Source of the DNA: a virus
DNA length: 26,515 nucleotides
IMG/VR virus record: IMGVR_UViG_3300020436_000075
Coordinates: 1-26,515 of that record
Direction: 5' to 3' (one strand)
The notes beneath the pieces are model-generated. The model was not told the origin of the DNA. It worked only from the letters and a program-made list of their open reading frames with translations, and searched no databases. Below, piece after piece: positions 6,724 through 14,281 of this stretch. A program made the position numbers and the translations under genes. How positions within the stretch are numbered: position 1 is the first letter of the stretch; the number at the start of each line of letters is the position of its first letter.

Positions 6724-7031
6724 GCAGGTACATCTTCTGGTTTGTCATAAAAAGTCAAGGTTGGCTCATACTTCTCCCGTTCTTCGGTAACAGTTAACTT
6801 TCCTTCTTCGTCATACACTACACCTGTTATAGTGCTGCCATGATCCACAATGCAAATTTTTCCGAAATATTTATTAACATCATACTCGTCAACAAGATAC
6901 GTATTAGCTTCGCTGCTCATGTCTCGCGCAACAGTTTTTAACTGAACAACAGTCGGATAGGTTTTTTCAACGTCATCTTCTCCAACTTTATAGGTATGTG
7001 TCACATCTTCAAGAACAATCACGTTAAACAT
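6720..7031 (-). CDS. hypothetical small protein, 103 aa
   Basis: The protein opens MFNVIVLEDVTHTYKVGEDD and looks like a beta-hairpin domain followed by a less ordered acidic tail. It has no membrane segment and no motif I can name. GGAGGT precedes ATG 7031 by about eight bases; the start overlaps the end of the large fibre gene by 8 bases. Small genes placed just after a fibre gene often encode fibre chaperones, but nothing here resembles a known chaperone sequence, so that is only a positional possibility. Confidence 0.6.
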   Translation of the reverse strand: MFNVIVLEDVTHTYKVGEDDVEKTYPTVVQLKTVARDMSSEANTYLVDEYDVNKYFGKICIVDHGSTITGVVYDEEGKLTVTEEREKYEPTLTFYDKPEDVPA

Positions 7032-8943
7032 ATTCGATTACCTCCCAATCAACTTGATACGGCACAGTTGAATTTGCCCTATAAAACGTAAGCGTTGTTC
7101 TGTCTGTAATCGTTCCTCTAGGCGGCATAATGTCGTTATTTGCACCTACACTAAAATTAATAAATGATTTATCAGGATCAATTGAAGAAATTGTTACAGT
7201 TTGCGCTCCATTTACACTAGAACTAAAATATCCTCTTTGTATGCTTTTAATATTACTAGCTGGCTGCAAGTTAGTACCTGGAGTTAATTTTTTACCAACA
7301 AGTATTTTAGTTGGACTTACCGCTGTTCCAATTGGAAGGGTCCCTGACCCTTCTGTAACAGTTCCGTCTGCATTTAAATAATATTCTCTGCCAGCTACTT
7401 TGCTCGACTGAGCTTCATTCACCCCACCTAATAATGTAATGTCTCCACTAGCATCAGCACTAATAGCTGCTTCAGCTAAACCTAAATATTCAAAAAAATC
7501 TAAGTTAGTGATAAACACTTTATTATAGTTTACATATTCAAAATACGAGCCACCGTCTGAACTTAATGTAGTATGCTGCGTACCCCCAACATCATGGTTA
7601 TTATTGGCTTCAAGTATATTGTACCCACGGAGAGTAGCGTAGCTTCCAGCAACAACGTAAGAATGACCCGTAGTAGGTATTGAGTTAACTGTTTTTGAGA
7701 TAGTTCCGTCAGCGTTTACCTTAAAAAAATAATATCTCATGGTTTGTGTGCCACTGGTGGCAGGGAGGTATGGCACACAAAACGTATCTACTGCTCCTTC
7801 TAAAACATTAATGCCTTGCACTCGCATACCATTTGCATAAGCGACTGCTATACCACCTTTATCTCCTGTATCGGCTTGTCTAATTAAAGTGCCAGTTGTA
7901 AAAGCAGAACCAGTGTTCTTAAAAGAAACAATGGCTCCTTGATGACTAACTGCTGCCAAACAACCTTTTGAATCACACTTTATTGATTTCCAGCTATTCT
8001 CACCGCTATTCATACCTTCGCCCCAAGCACTGCCATCTACTCCTGCGCTTGCGCTTAGTCTTACAGTATGAGACTGTGAAATATCTCCATTTGCTGCTAC
8101 ATCAATAGCCCAAGCTATTGTTTCATTACTTGAAGCTGCAATAACTACAATCTGATCATTTAATGAATCAAAAGTGGCACAAAGATCAGCAGGATGATAA
8201 TTACCTGCTGAATTAGTTGAATTTAGTGCAGTGCCAAACGTGCAACTATTTTGAGCATCAGCAGAATAATCAATTCTCCTACAATGCCAACCATAATAAT
8301 TATCCCCAGCACCTCCAGTTCCAACTGCATATATTTTCCCAGTATCATCTTTTACTAAAGAAGCTTTCCTAGAATAAATTTTATTATTATTACTATTAGT
8401 AATAGTAGGGTCCATATACGCTGAAGAACTTAAACCATTTGCTGCAACTTTCCATTTTGTAATTACCATCAAATTTGCAGTAGATGAATCTTTATACCCT
8501 AACTCAATCCAACCACCGTTTATTGGGTCATAAATTACATCAATTGATCTTCCGTTTACTCCATAAGTTTGCCCATAAGCAAAACTAATATTTGTATTAA
8601 ATGAAACAACATTTGCAGAGGTTTGAGTACAAGTTCCAGCAGCTAAGACTGTTCTACGGGTATTACTATTAATGGACTTATTTCGTATATATGCTACTCT
8701 GCCGCTTGCTGCATCAATGCGTGACCAATGATAACCAAACGCATTACCTGTATTGTTGTAGTGTAAAAAACGTGCGCCTGTTCCTACACCAGACCAAGCA
8801 GTAGGACCAGCAGCAGTTTGCTTTAAAACTTTGCCTGACCCGTCTATTAATACTGGATCTCCAGCGGAAATTGCATTTGCAGCGGTGAAGCTCGACTTTG
8901 TTAAAGTGCCAGAACTGTCACCACCACCTAATTTAACTGGCAT
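7024..8943 (-). CDS. tail fibre / receptor-binding protein with propeller-like body
   Basis: The 639-aa protein has three parts. The N-terminus (1-45, GDSSGTLTKSSFTAANAISA, DPVLIDGSGKV) is a short beta motif seen in phage fibre proteins. The middle (about 60-480) repeats beta-strand blades of the type 'VIYDPINGGWIELGY', 'LCATFDSLNDQIVVIAA', 'ISQSHTVRL', consistent with a beta-propeller. The C-terminus (about 560-639), beginning SIQRGYFSSSVNGAQTVTIS and ending in a W-E-V-I-E-Y-V strand, matches a beta-sandwich I recall at the end of many marine phage fibre proteins. Likely a host-contacting fibre. AGGAG lies 7 bases before ATG; the start overlaps the oxygenase gene by 11 bases. Confidence 0.7.
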   Translation of the reverse strand: MPVKLGGGDSSGTLTKSSFTAANAISAGDPVLIDGSGKVLKQTAAGPTAWSGVGTGARFLHYNNTGNAFGYHWSRIDAASGRVAYIRNKSINSNTRRTVLAAGTCTQTSANVVSFNTNISFAYGQTYGVNGRSIDVIYDPINGGWIELGYKDSSTANLMVITKWKVAANGLSSSAYMDPTITNSNNNKIYSRKASLVKDDTGKIYAVGTGGAGDNYYGWHCRRIDYSADAQNSCTFGTALNSTNSAGNYHPADLCATFDSLNDQIVVIAASSNETIAWAIDVAANGDISQSHTVRLSASAGVDGSAWGEGMNSGENSWKSIKCDSKGCLAAVSHQGAIVSFKNTGSAFTTGTLIRQADTGDKGGIAVAYANGMRVQGINVLEGAVDTFCVPYLPATSGTQTMRYYFFKVNADGTISKTVNSIPTTGHSYVVAGSYATLRGYNILEANNNHDVGGTQHTTLSSDGGSYFEYVNYNKVFITNLDFFEYLGLAEAAISADASGDITLLGGVNEAQSSKVAGREYYLNADGTVTEGSGTLPIGTAVSPTKILVGKKLTPGTNLQPASNIKSIQRGYFSSSVNGAQTVTISSIDPDKSFINFSVGANNDIMPPRGTITDRTTLTFYRANSTVPYQVDWEVIEYV

Positions 8944-9673
8944 TAATATTCTCCTGTTGATGAATTAGCTCTAACATACCTTGCTCTGGCATCCATTCTA
9001 ACCATGTCGTAATAATATATTTGTCTTGGGTTTTAGAAGGAAGCCCCCTGTGATACCAAGGCGGCTGGCTTGGAATAACCATCGCGTTTCCAGCAACAGG
9101 AGGTATAATCGCATTTGCTAAAGTAACTTCTGTGCAGCCACCGTCTGTTACATCATTTAAGTACAAGATAGGAGCAAGTATTCTTTTAATCATTAAATGA
9201 TTATCAGCTTCACAGTGAATAGCTGGATAACCTTTTGAACCTTTTGGGTATTTCTGTATTTGCAATGAAGAAAGATATACTGGTCCTTCTGCCATATTGT
9301 AAGGAGCATTGTCAGGATTGACTGAGGCAACAGCATCTATCCAACCTTGCAAGTAATCAGCACAAATGTTTTTAAATTGTTTCTTCAATAAATTTGTAAT
9401 TTTTTTATGTTTCTCTGGCTGACAAGCCCATTGATAGCCTAAAGGAAGATTTAATCCTTCATTCATCAATTGCAAATCAATACTATCTTTTACTATCGAC
9501 GTATTTTGACCACTTATTGTAGAACCAACATGAGTTAGTCCTGCTGCATGGCAGTCCTCAAAAAACTGAATAATTTCTTCGCATTCTTTTTTTGTTAATA
9601 CAGCTTTATATAAACCAATAAAATCAGAAAGTAATGGTTGTTGTTGTGCAATGGCTGTATTACTTTGGGCCAC
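8933..9673 (-). CDS. 2-oxoglutarate/Fe(II) dioxygenase, prolyl-4-hydroxylase-like
   Basis: From GTG 9673 this is 246 aa; an upstream ATG at 9709 would add 12 residues but ignores a perfect ribosome site (AAGGAGG, 9680-9686) six bases before the GTG, which falls two bases after the previous stop. The metal site reads H153-C-E155 and H208 (context AIHCEAD and WYHRGLP), with K217 nine residues after the distal His where P4H-type enzymes have the Lys that binds 2-oxoglutarate. The usual Asp is Glu here, which other family branches (for example clavaminate synthase) also use. GGCTEV fits the GGxTxF strand. It should hydroxylate a substrate with Fe(II), O2 and 2-oxoglutarate. The substrate is unknown; the gene sits between fibre genes. 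Confidence 0.85.
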   Translation of the reverse strand: MAQSNTAIAQQQPLLSDFIGLYKAVLTKKECEEIIQFFEDCHAAGLTHVGSTISGQNTSIVKDSIDLQLMNEGLNLPLGYQWACQPEKHKKITNLLKKQFKNICADYLQGWIDAVASVNPDNAPYNMAEGPVYLSSLQIQKYPKGSKGYPAIHCEADNHLMIKRILAPILYLNDVTDGGCTEVTLANAIIPPVAGNAMVIPSQPPWYHRGLPSKTQDKYIITTWLEWMPEQGMLELIHQQENINAS

Positions 9674-9674
9674 C

Positions 9675-10118
9675 TTAAACCTCCTTCCAGCCAATAGTCC
9701 CGTCAACATAAACTAACTGAGCAGATTTATCTGTTAACAGTTCTCCGTCATCAGCAGTAGAATTAATATTTGAACCATTCCTACCAACAGTTACTGTTCC
9801 TGCTCCTGCATTATGAATAGAAACAGAATTTCCTGCTGACGGGCTAGATGGTAATGTAATCGTAACAGCTGACCCTGAGTTTACGATTAATTGGTCTCTA
9901 GCTACAGCTGTATAAGCTCCTGTTTTTACTGACCAATTGTTATATGCGCCACCAGCCCCTGCTGCTAACTTTTCAGATGTTACGCTTCCGTCTGCAATTT
10001 TTGCTGTTGTAATATTAGAATCAGCAATCTTTGCAGTTATAACTTCACCGTCAACAATAGAAGCTCGTCCTACCGAGTTTGCTCCCATTACTCCTGCTTT
10101 TACTTTAGTTAGAGCCAT
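9675..10118 (-). CDS. short tail fibre protein with decapeptide repeats
   Basis: The 147-aa protein has a helical stalk of about 10-residue repeats between residues 16 and 52 (VITAKIADSN, ITTAKIADGS, VTSEKLAAGA), then a beta-structured head from about 60 (TAVARDQLIVNSGSAVTITL, SIHNAGAGTVTVGRNG). The repeat pattern is a trimeric fibre stalk seen in marine phage fibres, and the head resembles a small fibre knob. It overlaps the upstream gene's end by 14 bases, and its last codons contain the ribosome site of the oxygenase. The same repeat type occurs in the 364-aa fibre gene at 11703-12797. Confidence 0.7.
   Translation of the reverse strand: MALTKVKAGVMGANSVGRASIVDGEVITAKIADSNITTAKIADGSVTSEKLAAGAGGAYNNWSVKTGAYTAVARDQLIVNSGSAVTITLPSSPSAGNSVSIHNAGAGTVTVGRNGSNINSTADDGELLTDKSAQLVYVDGTIGWKEV
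9680..9686 (-). promoter_or_regulatory. ribosome binding site fixing the GTG start of the oxygenase
   Basis: The minus strand reads AAGGAGG here, six bases before GTG 9673. The site lies inside the last codons of the upstream fibre gene. The alternative ATG at 9709 has no comparable site. Confidence 0.75.
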
Positions 10119-10410
10119 ACCGATACTCCATTTCGCTTATTTCCACAACACCACGTTTAAACTCTGCTACTCTGTCGTTTGTAAAAATATTTTCTGCAAC
10201 ACAAGCCGCCATTACTTCATCAAACCTTGAGCTTTCTACATTTACTACCCAATTTCTGTTACTCATAAGTAAAGCAGTATCTGCAATAATTTGTGTAGAG
10301 CTACGAAAAAATGCACACATTTCTGTTTCTGTTAAAAGATTTAACCAAACAGATGCAGGAAATGATAAGTTTCCTCCGCTGTCTACCCCTACATATCTAT
10401 AGTATTCCAT
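10105..10410 (-). CDS. hypothetical protein, 101 aa
   Basis: The start chosen is ATG 10410 (MEYYRYVGVDSGGNLSFPAS), overlapping the end of the upstream gene by 14 bases with a GGCGGTG ribosome-like stretch just before. A start at 10491 would add 27 residues entirely inside the upstream gene. The product is mixed alpha/beta with a helical middle (LLTETEMCAFFRSSTQIIAD) and no membrane segment. It is not recognised. Position between fibre genes suggests a fibre-associated or chaperone role, unproven. Confidence 0.55.
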   Translation of the reverse strand: MEYYRYVGVDSGGNLSFPASVWLNLLTETEMCAFFRSSTQIIADTALLMSNRNWVVNVESSRFDEVMAACVAENIFTNDRVAEFKRGVVEISEMEYRYGSN

Positions 10411-11395
10411 AATACACCGCCAAATTATCCAACCATGCGTGAACTTCTGCTTCATCATATACAGCGGGAGCGCCATTGAACGCATTACCATAAACTGAAA
10501 ATATATACTTCCTTCTACTTCTATAAATTATGAAAGAGCTATTACCTGTTGGAAAACCATTCGTTGCTGGTGAGCCAAAATAAATATTAGTTGCAAATCT
10601 TCCAGTCGTTGTATTTCCTAAAGAGCCGTAAGGTCCAGTCACAAGAGGGGGACCTTGAGTATAAGAAATATTGGAAATAGCGCCACCAATTATTCCGTTT
10701 CCTGTCGGCCCAAATATGGGAGACCGCAAATAAGTTAAAGACCCATAAGCACTAGGCATCAAACCTGAAGAATAACTCAACGAAGCGTCAGATGCGCTAA
10801 TGGTAACCGTGGTTCCCCGATAAGGCACACCTGCGGCAGAGTTACCTCCCGCTGGCCCTGCGGCAGAAATCGCAAAATTCCCAGAGCCGTCTCCTCCTAC
10901 CCTATACAGCGGGCCAGTGGAGTCAGACCCATACCAAAGACCATTTATGCCAGCAATCCCTTGAGCCGCCCCTATGCGATTAACTGTTCCAGCTTCATTA
11001 ACTGTTGAAAGGATATAAGTATCGGGATCAGTACCCCAATCCAAAAACCACATATAAAAAAGGTTGTCCGTTTCATCCATGTAGCAACCAACGAGTCTGT
11101 CGGCATCTCCTGATCCTCCACCCGCTTCTGCTTGTGTCATATCGCCATTCCAAACGCCAGACGTTAACTGTCCACCATCTTTATCGTATAGCCTAGCGCT
11201 AAAAGAATTGGTTGAGTTTTGTAAAATTCTTATAGACCCTCCCGCTGATGTGCCGCCTGTAAATGCTGGAAGGTGTACGTAAGCCGATTCATTATTGTCA
11301 TAATTGTAGTAAGGAGTAACTGAGCTTTTATCCCCGCTTGGGAACGTAGGTAAGCTACCTCGCCCACTTCCTGATAGTCTAGTTAGGCCAGCCAT
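10397..11395 (-). CDS. putative tail fibre / receptor-binding protein, 332 aa
   Basis: The protein is Gly/Ser-rich and beta-structured throughout, beginning MAGLTRLSGSGRGSLPTF. Segments such as YVHLPAFTGGTSAGGSIRI, YMWFLDWGTDPDTYIL and GSLTYLRSPIFGPTGNGIIG look like the strands of a fibre head. Its C-terminus, AEVHAWLDNLAVYYGIL, resembles the end of concanavalin/LamG-type modules often seen in phage fibres. No enzyme motif is seen. It starts by TAATG coupling from the small gene upstream. Likely part of the adhesion device; which host molecule it binds is unknown. Confidence 0.55.
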   Translation of the reverse strand: MAGLTRLSGSGRGSLPTFPSGDKSSVTPYYNYDNNESAYVHLPAFTGGTSAGGSIRILQNSTNSFSARLYDKDGGQLTSGVWNGDMTQAEAGGGSGDADRLVGCYMDETDNLFYMWFLDWGTDPDTYILSTVNEAGTVNRIGAAQGIAGINGLWYGSDSTGPLYRVGGDGSGNFAISAAGPAGGNSAAGVPYRGTTVTISASDASLSYSSGLMPSAYGSLTYLRSPIFGPTGNGIIGGAISNISYTQGPPLVTGPYGSLGNTTTGRFATNIYFGSPATNGFPTGNSSFIIYRSRRKYIFSVYGNAFNGAPAVYDEAEVHAWLDNLAVYYGIL

Positions 11396-11703
11396 TATTC
11401 ATCATGCCCCATCATTACCATATTGACGCTTGCGACTGTACTTCTTCCGATAATATAGTCACTCGCTCCCGCTACCACTGGTGAAAAACTTAAACTTTCA
11501 TCTGGTGCTATTTGCGTATTTTCTAATAACTTTTGAGCGTTCACAAATGTAGCCGAACTATCTCCTACCCCTAACTGCACAAACGCTGTTGATGAACTCC
11601 GATTAAGTATATGGACAGTATAAGTACCTCCAGAGGAGCCAGCTTGTCCTATATTCGCTGTTGTGTTTGCGCTAAGATCCACGCCTGATATTTTAACTGT
11701 CAT
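11395..11703 (-). CDS. small beta-sandwich fibre accessory protein, 102 aa
   Basis: Residues 1-102 (opening MTVKISGVDLSANTTANIGQ) look like one beta sandwich: strands YTVHILNRSSSTAFVQLGVG, LSFSPVVAGASDYIIG, and a terminal STVASVNMVMMGH. It has no signal or membrane segment. The size, composition and position (TAATG coupled on both sides, between two fibre genes) suggest a fibre tip or decoration piece. The family is not recognised. Confidence 0.6.
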   Translation of the reverse strand: MTVKISGVDLSANTTANIGQAGSSGGTYTVHILNRSSSTAFVQLGVGDSSATFVNAQKLLENTQIAPDESLSFSPVVAGASDYIIGRSTVASVNMVMMGHDE

Positions 11704-12797
11704 TACAATTGCCCCATAAAAAAGACTTTACTGGTTGATATTGATGAAGCAGTTTGGAAAGAAGGTGGGCTACCTGCTCCAGCAGAAGTTAAAACCTGAC
11801 CTGCATTACCTGTTGCCACCGCTACAGGATTACCTGACGCATCATAGCTAATTATGTTTCCATCTGTCCCAGATGCCATCTTAGCAAGAGTTACAGCATC
11901 GTCTACAATAGAAGCAGTTACCACTGCATTTGATGCCAACTGATCGGCTCCCACCGCATCGTCTGCTATTTTATCTTGAGTCACCGCATCGTTAACAATT
12001 TTAACAGTAGACACTGTATTGTCATCTGGTGTGCCAACACTTACAGTAGCAGCTGAAATCCGTACCACTTCTACACTAGAAGTATTAGGAGGAGCTTCAC
12101 TAAAAGTTAAAGTAGTACCAGAAATACTGTAAGTATTTTTTTGCTGATACACTCCGTCTATATAAACCTGCGTATTATTTTCTTCGAGAGGATTGGCCCC
12201 CATTGTAAACGTAGTATCTGAGCCATCACCTGTAAAATTGTCTACAGCCAACGTTGCCCCACCGCCACCAATCTCGCCCCAATCAGACCCGTCATAGCCT
12301 TCAAACTGTGTTTCAGTAGAGTTAAATCGGAAATACCCAGCAGCAGGAGATCCAGGTCTTTGTGCTGTTGTCCCTACAGGAATGTGCATTGAGTCAGTAG
12401 CAGACCCCACATCCAAAGAAACATCAGGGGATGTATTAAGAATACCTACGCGATTATTACCTTGGTCTACTTTTAGTACGGTGTCATCTGGACCTTCATC
12501 TTTTACATCCTGTAAAAGCGCAGAAGTCATCCGTATTTCTACTTTAGCCCCTGCACTAAAAGCTGCTGCACTCGTACTATCTTGAGCGCGAGTAACTGTT
12601 AACGTGGTCCCAGATATATTAGTTACTTTAACAACTTCTACCGTAGTGCCATCACCGTTGTCTAAAGTAACGTAGGCATGATGCCCACCACTAATCGTAG
12701 GAAAACCTGTAGCACTAGCAATCGACAATGACGTAACAGAGTTATTTATCCCTGCAGATAGCGTAGTGCTAAATTTATTTGCAAACTTTACGCCCAT
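11703..12797 (-). CDS. tail fibre protein with decapeptide stalk, 364 aa
   Basis: Domains in order: an N-terminal beta domain of the phage tail-attachment type (about 5-95, with TTLSAGINNSVTSLSIASAT and YVTLDNGD); a linker with GILNTSPDVSLDVGS; an RPGSPAAGYFRFNSTETQFE motif typical of marine phage fibres (about 147-180); a second beta domain (about 186-250, TFTMGANPLEENNTQVYIDG); five exact-length 10-residue stalk repeats (261-310); and a C-terminal tail containing GQVLTSAGAGSPPSF. The order is that of a trimeric fibre. Its stop couples by TAATG to the next gene. Confidence 0.8.
   Translation of the reverse strand: MGVKFANKFSTTLSAGINNSVTSLSIASATGFPTISGGHHAYVTLDNGDGTTVEVVKVTNISGTTLTVTRAQDSTSAAAFSAGAKVEIRMTSALLQDVKDEGPDDTVLKVDQGNNRVGILNTSPDVSLDVGSATDSMHIPVGTTAQRPGSPAAGYFRFNSTETQFEGYDGSDWGEIGGGGATLAVDNFTGDGSDTTFTMGANPLEENNTQVYIDGVYQQKNTYSISGTTLTFSEAPPNTSSVEVVRISAATVSVGTPDDNTVSTVKIVNDAVTQDKIADDAVGADQLASNAVVTASIVDDAVTLAKMASGTDGNIISYDASGNPVAVATGNAGQVLTSAGAGSPPSFQTASSISTSKVFFMGQL
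11868..12017 (-). repeat. five 10-residue fibre-stalk repeats (coding)
   Basis: Inside the 364-aa fibre gene, residues 261-310 form five consecutive units, e.g. AVTQDKIADD, AVGADQLASN, AVVTASIVDD, AVTLAKMASG, all 10 residues long. The period suits a trimeric coiled or helical stalk. A shorter run of the same repeat type is in the 147-aa fibre gene (9675-10118). Confidence 0.8.
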
Positions 12798-12809
12798 GCT
12801 CTCACGCCT

Positions 12810-13241
12810 TTACGAGACAGTAATTACCCAAGTAATTGTCATCGAGTCGTTACTAGATTTATTAATAGTTGTATACACAGTTCTACATAGCATTGTACCG
12901 CCAGAAGAGGCATTTAATATACCTGCTTCTACCAAAGCACCTGTGCCTGTACCAGCACCAAAGGTAGCTACGTAAGTTACTGTGCCAGCCCCTGTATTAA
13001 CAGTAGTGCTAGTCAAAGCAACTCTAGCTGCTTCTGCACTTAACGCAGTTTGACCTGCCGCAGCTGCTGTGTTGTTTGTGCCTACAGCCATATGGCTCAT
13101 AGCAGATGCAGTCGTATCTTTCATACGAGAAGCAACGTAGCCTTTGCCAGCTGTAACCACTAGGTTATCAACCTCTTGGACGATTTCATCATTCAAACGA
13201 ATAATTAATCGGCCTTTCATGTTTAGATCATCTGAAATCAT
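12810..13241 (-). CDS. conserved phage tail protein, 143 aa
   Basis: After MKGRLIIRLNDEIVQEVDNL the protein has a core that I recognise in many phage tail or baseplate proteins: VVTAGKGYVASRM, then MSHMAVGTNNTAAAAGQTAL, EAARVAL, YVATFGAGTGTGALVEAGI, and a final strand NDSMTITWVITVS. The core is a beta sandwich with an Ala-rich helix. Its molecular role is not established. The gap to the next gene is 12 bases. It probably belongs to the baseplate or fibre-attachment complex with the adjoining BppU-like gene. Confidence 0.7.
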   Translation of the reverse strand: MISDDLNMKGRLIIRLNDEIVQEVDNLVVTAGKGYVASRMKDTTASAMSHMAVGTNNTAAAAGQTALSAEAARVALTSTTVNTGAGTVTYVATFGAGTGTGALVEAGILNASSGGTMLCRTVYTTINKSSNDSMTITWVITVS

Positions 13242-13250
13242 TGTTTGCTC

Positions 13251-13892
13251 CTAGCCATTAAACGTTGCCGTGTTCATGGTTGAGTTATTTAAAAGAGAAA
13301 GAGTACCACTTACATAATTAATTGACAGCACTTCTGCTACAGAAGCACTATCAGCTAATGAATTTAAAGCAAAATTAACCGTTAACTGATCCGATATACT
13401 AGCTGAATCAGCCAGTGCTTTGCCAACAGAAGCTGTAAAAACATCACTCATTCCCACAACATTCTGTTTAAGGATCGACTGAATTGTTTGACTATCAAAC
13501 ACTTCATCTACTGTAAACGCATCAGAAAGCGGTAAACCTATAGTTAATAACGGGGAAATACTGTCACTCATGCTGACAGAATCACTAAATGTTCTAAGGA
13601 TATTCAGTAATGGACTAAAGGAGTCACTCATACTGACTGAATCAGCTAATGCTTTACCCACATTAATAGCAGGAACATCAGCCATACCTATGCTATCGGC
13701 TACCGCTTTACTGTACGCAAATACAGGTGCATCACTAAAACCAAAAGAGTCACCAAAAAATTGATTTAAAGAATCTGGATCAAGCCGAATATCGACCATC
13801 TGTATGTTTTGATAGGCCAATAAAGCTTCTGGCTGAGTATGAGTAATCTCTGCCTTAATGTTTTGGAAGGTAATTGTTACCTTGCTGCTCAA
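13251..13892 (-). CDS. tandem-repeat structural protein, TTG start, 213 aa
   Basis: Translation starts at TTG 13892, overlapping the previous stop as TTGA; AGGAG lies about 9 bases upstream, and the next in-frame Met (residue 32) is far inside the protein. Residues 1-45 form a beta segment. From about 46 to 195 the chain is built of about eight units of 18-20 residues with a [AS]-D-S-[VIA]-x-[MIV]-[SA]-D core (ADSVSMSDSFSPLL, SDSVSMSDSISPLL, ADSASISDQLTVN and others). The tail (YVSGTLSLLNNSTMNTATF) looks like a closing strand. Acidic Ser/Asp-rich units could bind metal ions. Function is not known beyond its place among tail genes; similar repeats occur in phage structural proteins. Confidence 0.7.
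   Translation of the reverse strand: MSSKVTITFQNIKAEITHTQPEALLAYQNIQMVDIRLDPDSLNQFFGDSFGFSDAPVFAYSKAVADSIGMADVPAINVGKALADSVSMSDSFSPLLNILRTFSDSVSMSDSISPLLTIGLPLSDAFTVDEVFDSQTIQSILKQNVVGMSDVFTASVGKALADSASISDQLTVNFALNSLADSASVAEVLSINYVSGTLSLLNNSTMNTATFNG
13308..13757 (-). repeat. ~19-residue tandem repeats (coding, about 8 units)
   Basis: The repeat core is a D-S-x-x-M-S-D motif, with two central units nearly identical (ADSVSMSDSFSPLLNI and SDSVSMSDSISPLLTI). Units vary between 15 and 23 residues. At DNA level the copies are similar but not identical, which fits protein-level selection. Confidence 0.75.
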
Positions 13893-14263
13893 TCGAAATC
13901 GCTCCTAACCTTTAGTTTAACAAGGTCATATACCGTGTGAATACCACCATTTGAAAAAGTAATCTCTATTTCCCCTTCAAATGTACCTTCTTTTGTCAGT
14001 GTGCCAGCAGGAAAGTTAGTAGTTACTTGCCCTCCAGACGCATTGGTTACTGTACATGTTAGAGTAGATAGCACTGTAGTCGTACCTACTTCTCTGATCC
14101 GTAGCCTAACTGTTGCTCCAGTTAAACCAATTGCTGCCCAAGTGTCGCTGTCACTTGAATCTAATGTTTGCCCTGTTGCTGCTGTGGAAGAGTCTTTCAG
14201 GGTAAACGTCAACTCAGGTAACGTATCACCCGTGACTAAATTTAATGTGCTTGAATATGCCAT
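13889..14263 (-). CDS. BppU-like Ig-fold baseplate/fibre anchor, 124 aa
   Basis: The protein is a single beta sandwich beginning MAYSSTLNLVTGDTLPELTF, with strands TVRLRIREVGTTTVLSTLTC, TKEGTFEGEIEITF and a terminal HTVYDLVKLKVRSDF. The layout is that of the N-terminal domain of baseplate upper proteins (BppU_N, PF10651), which anchor receptor-binding fibres. Such domains are common in marine phages. It follows the giant ejection-type gene and opens the fibre module. The stop overlaps the TTG start of the repeat gene (TTGA). Confidence is moderate: BppU-like is from fold pattern only. Confidence 0.65.
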   Translation of the reverse strand: MAYSSTLNLVTGDTLPELTFTLKDSSTAATGQTLDSSDSDTWAAIGLTGATVRLRIREVGTTTVLSTLTCTVTNASGGQVTTNFPAGTLTKEGTFEGEIEITFSNGGIHTVYDLVKLKVRSDFD

Positions 14264-14281
14264 GTTCTGTTCCTGTATACC

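Noticed and set aside
6449-6790. 113-aa plus-strand frame
   Set aside because: It runs antisense to two small, tightly overlapping minus-strand genes that continue the operon, has many Cys and Pro without pattern, and lacks a ribosome site in context.
13308-13757. Repeats that look CRISPR-like in spacing
   Set aside because: The copies are diverged at DNA level, vary in length and keep one reading frame; they are protein repeats.
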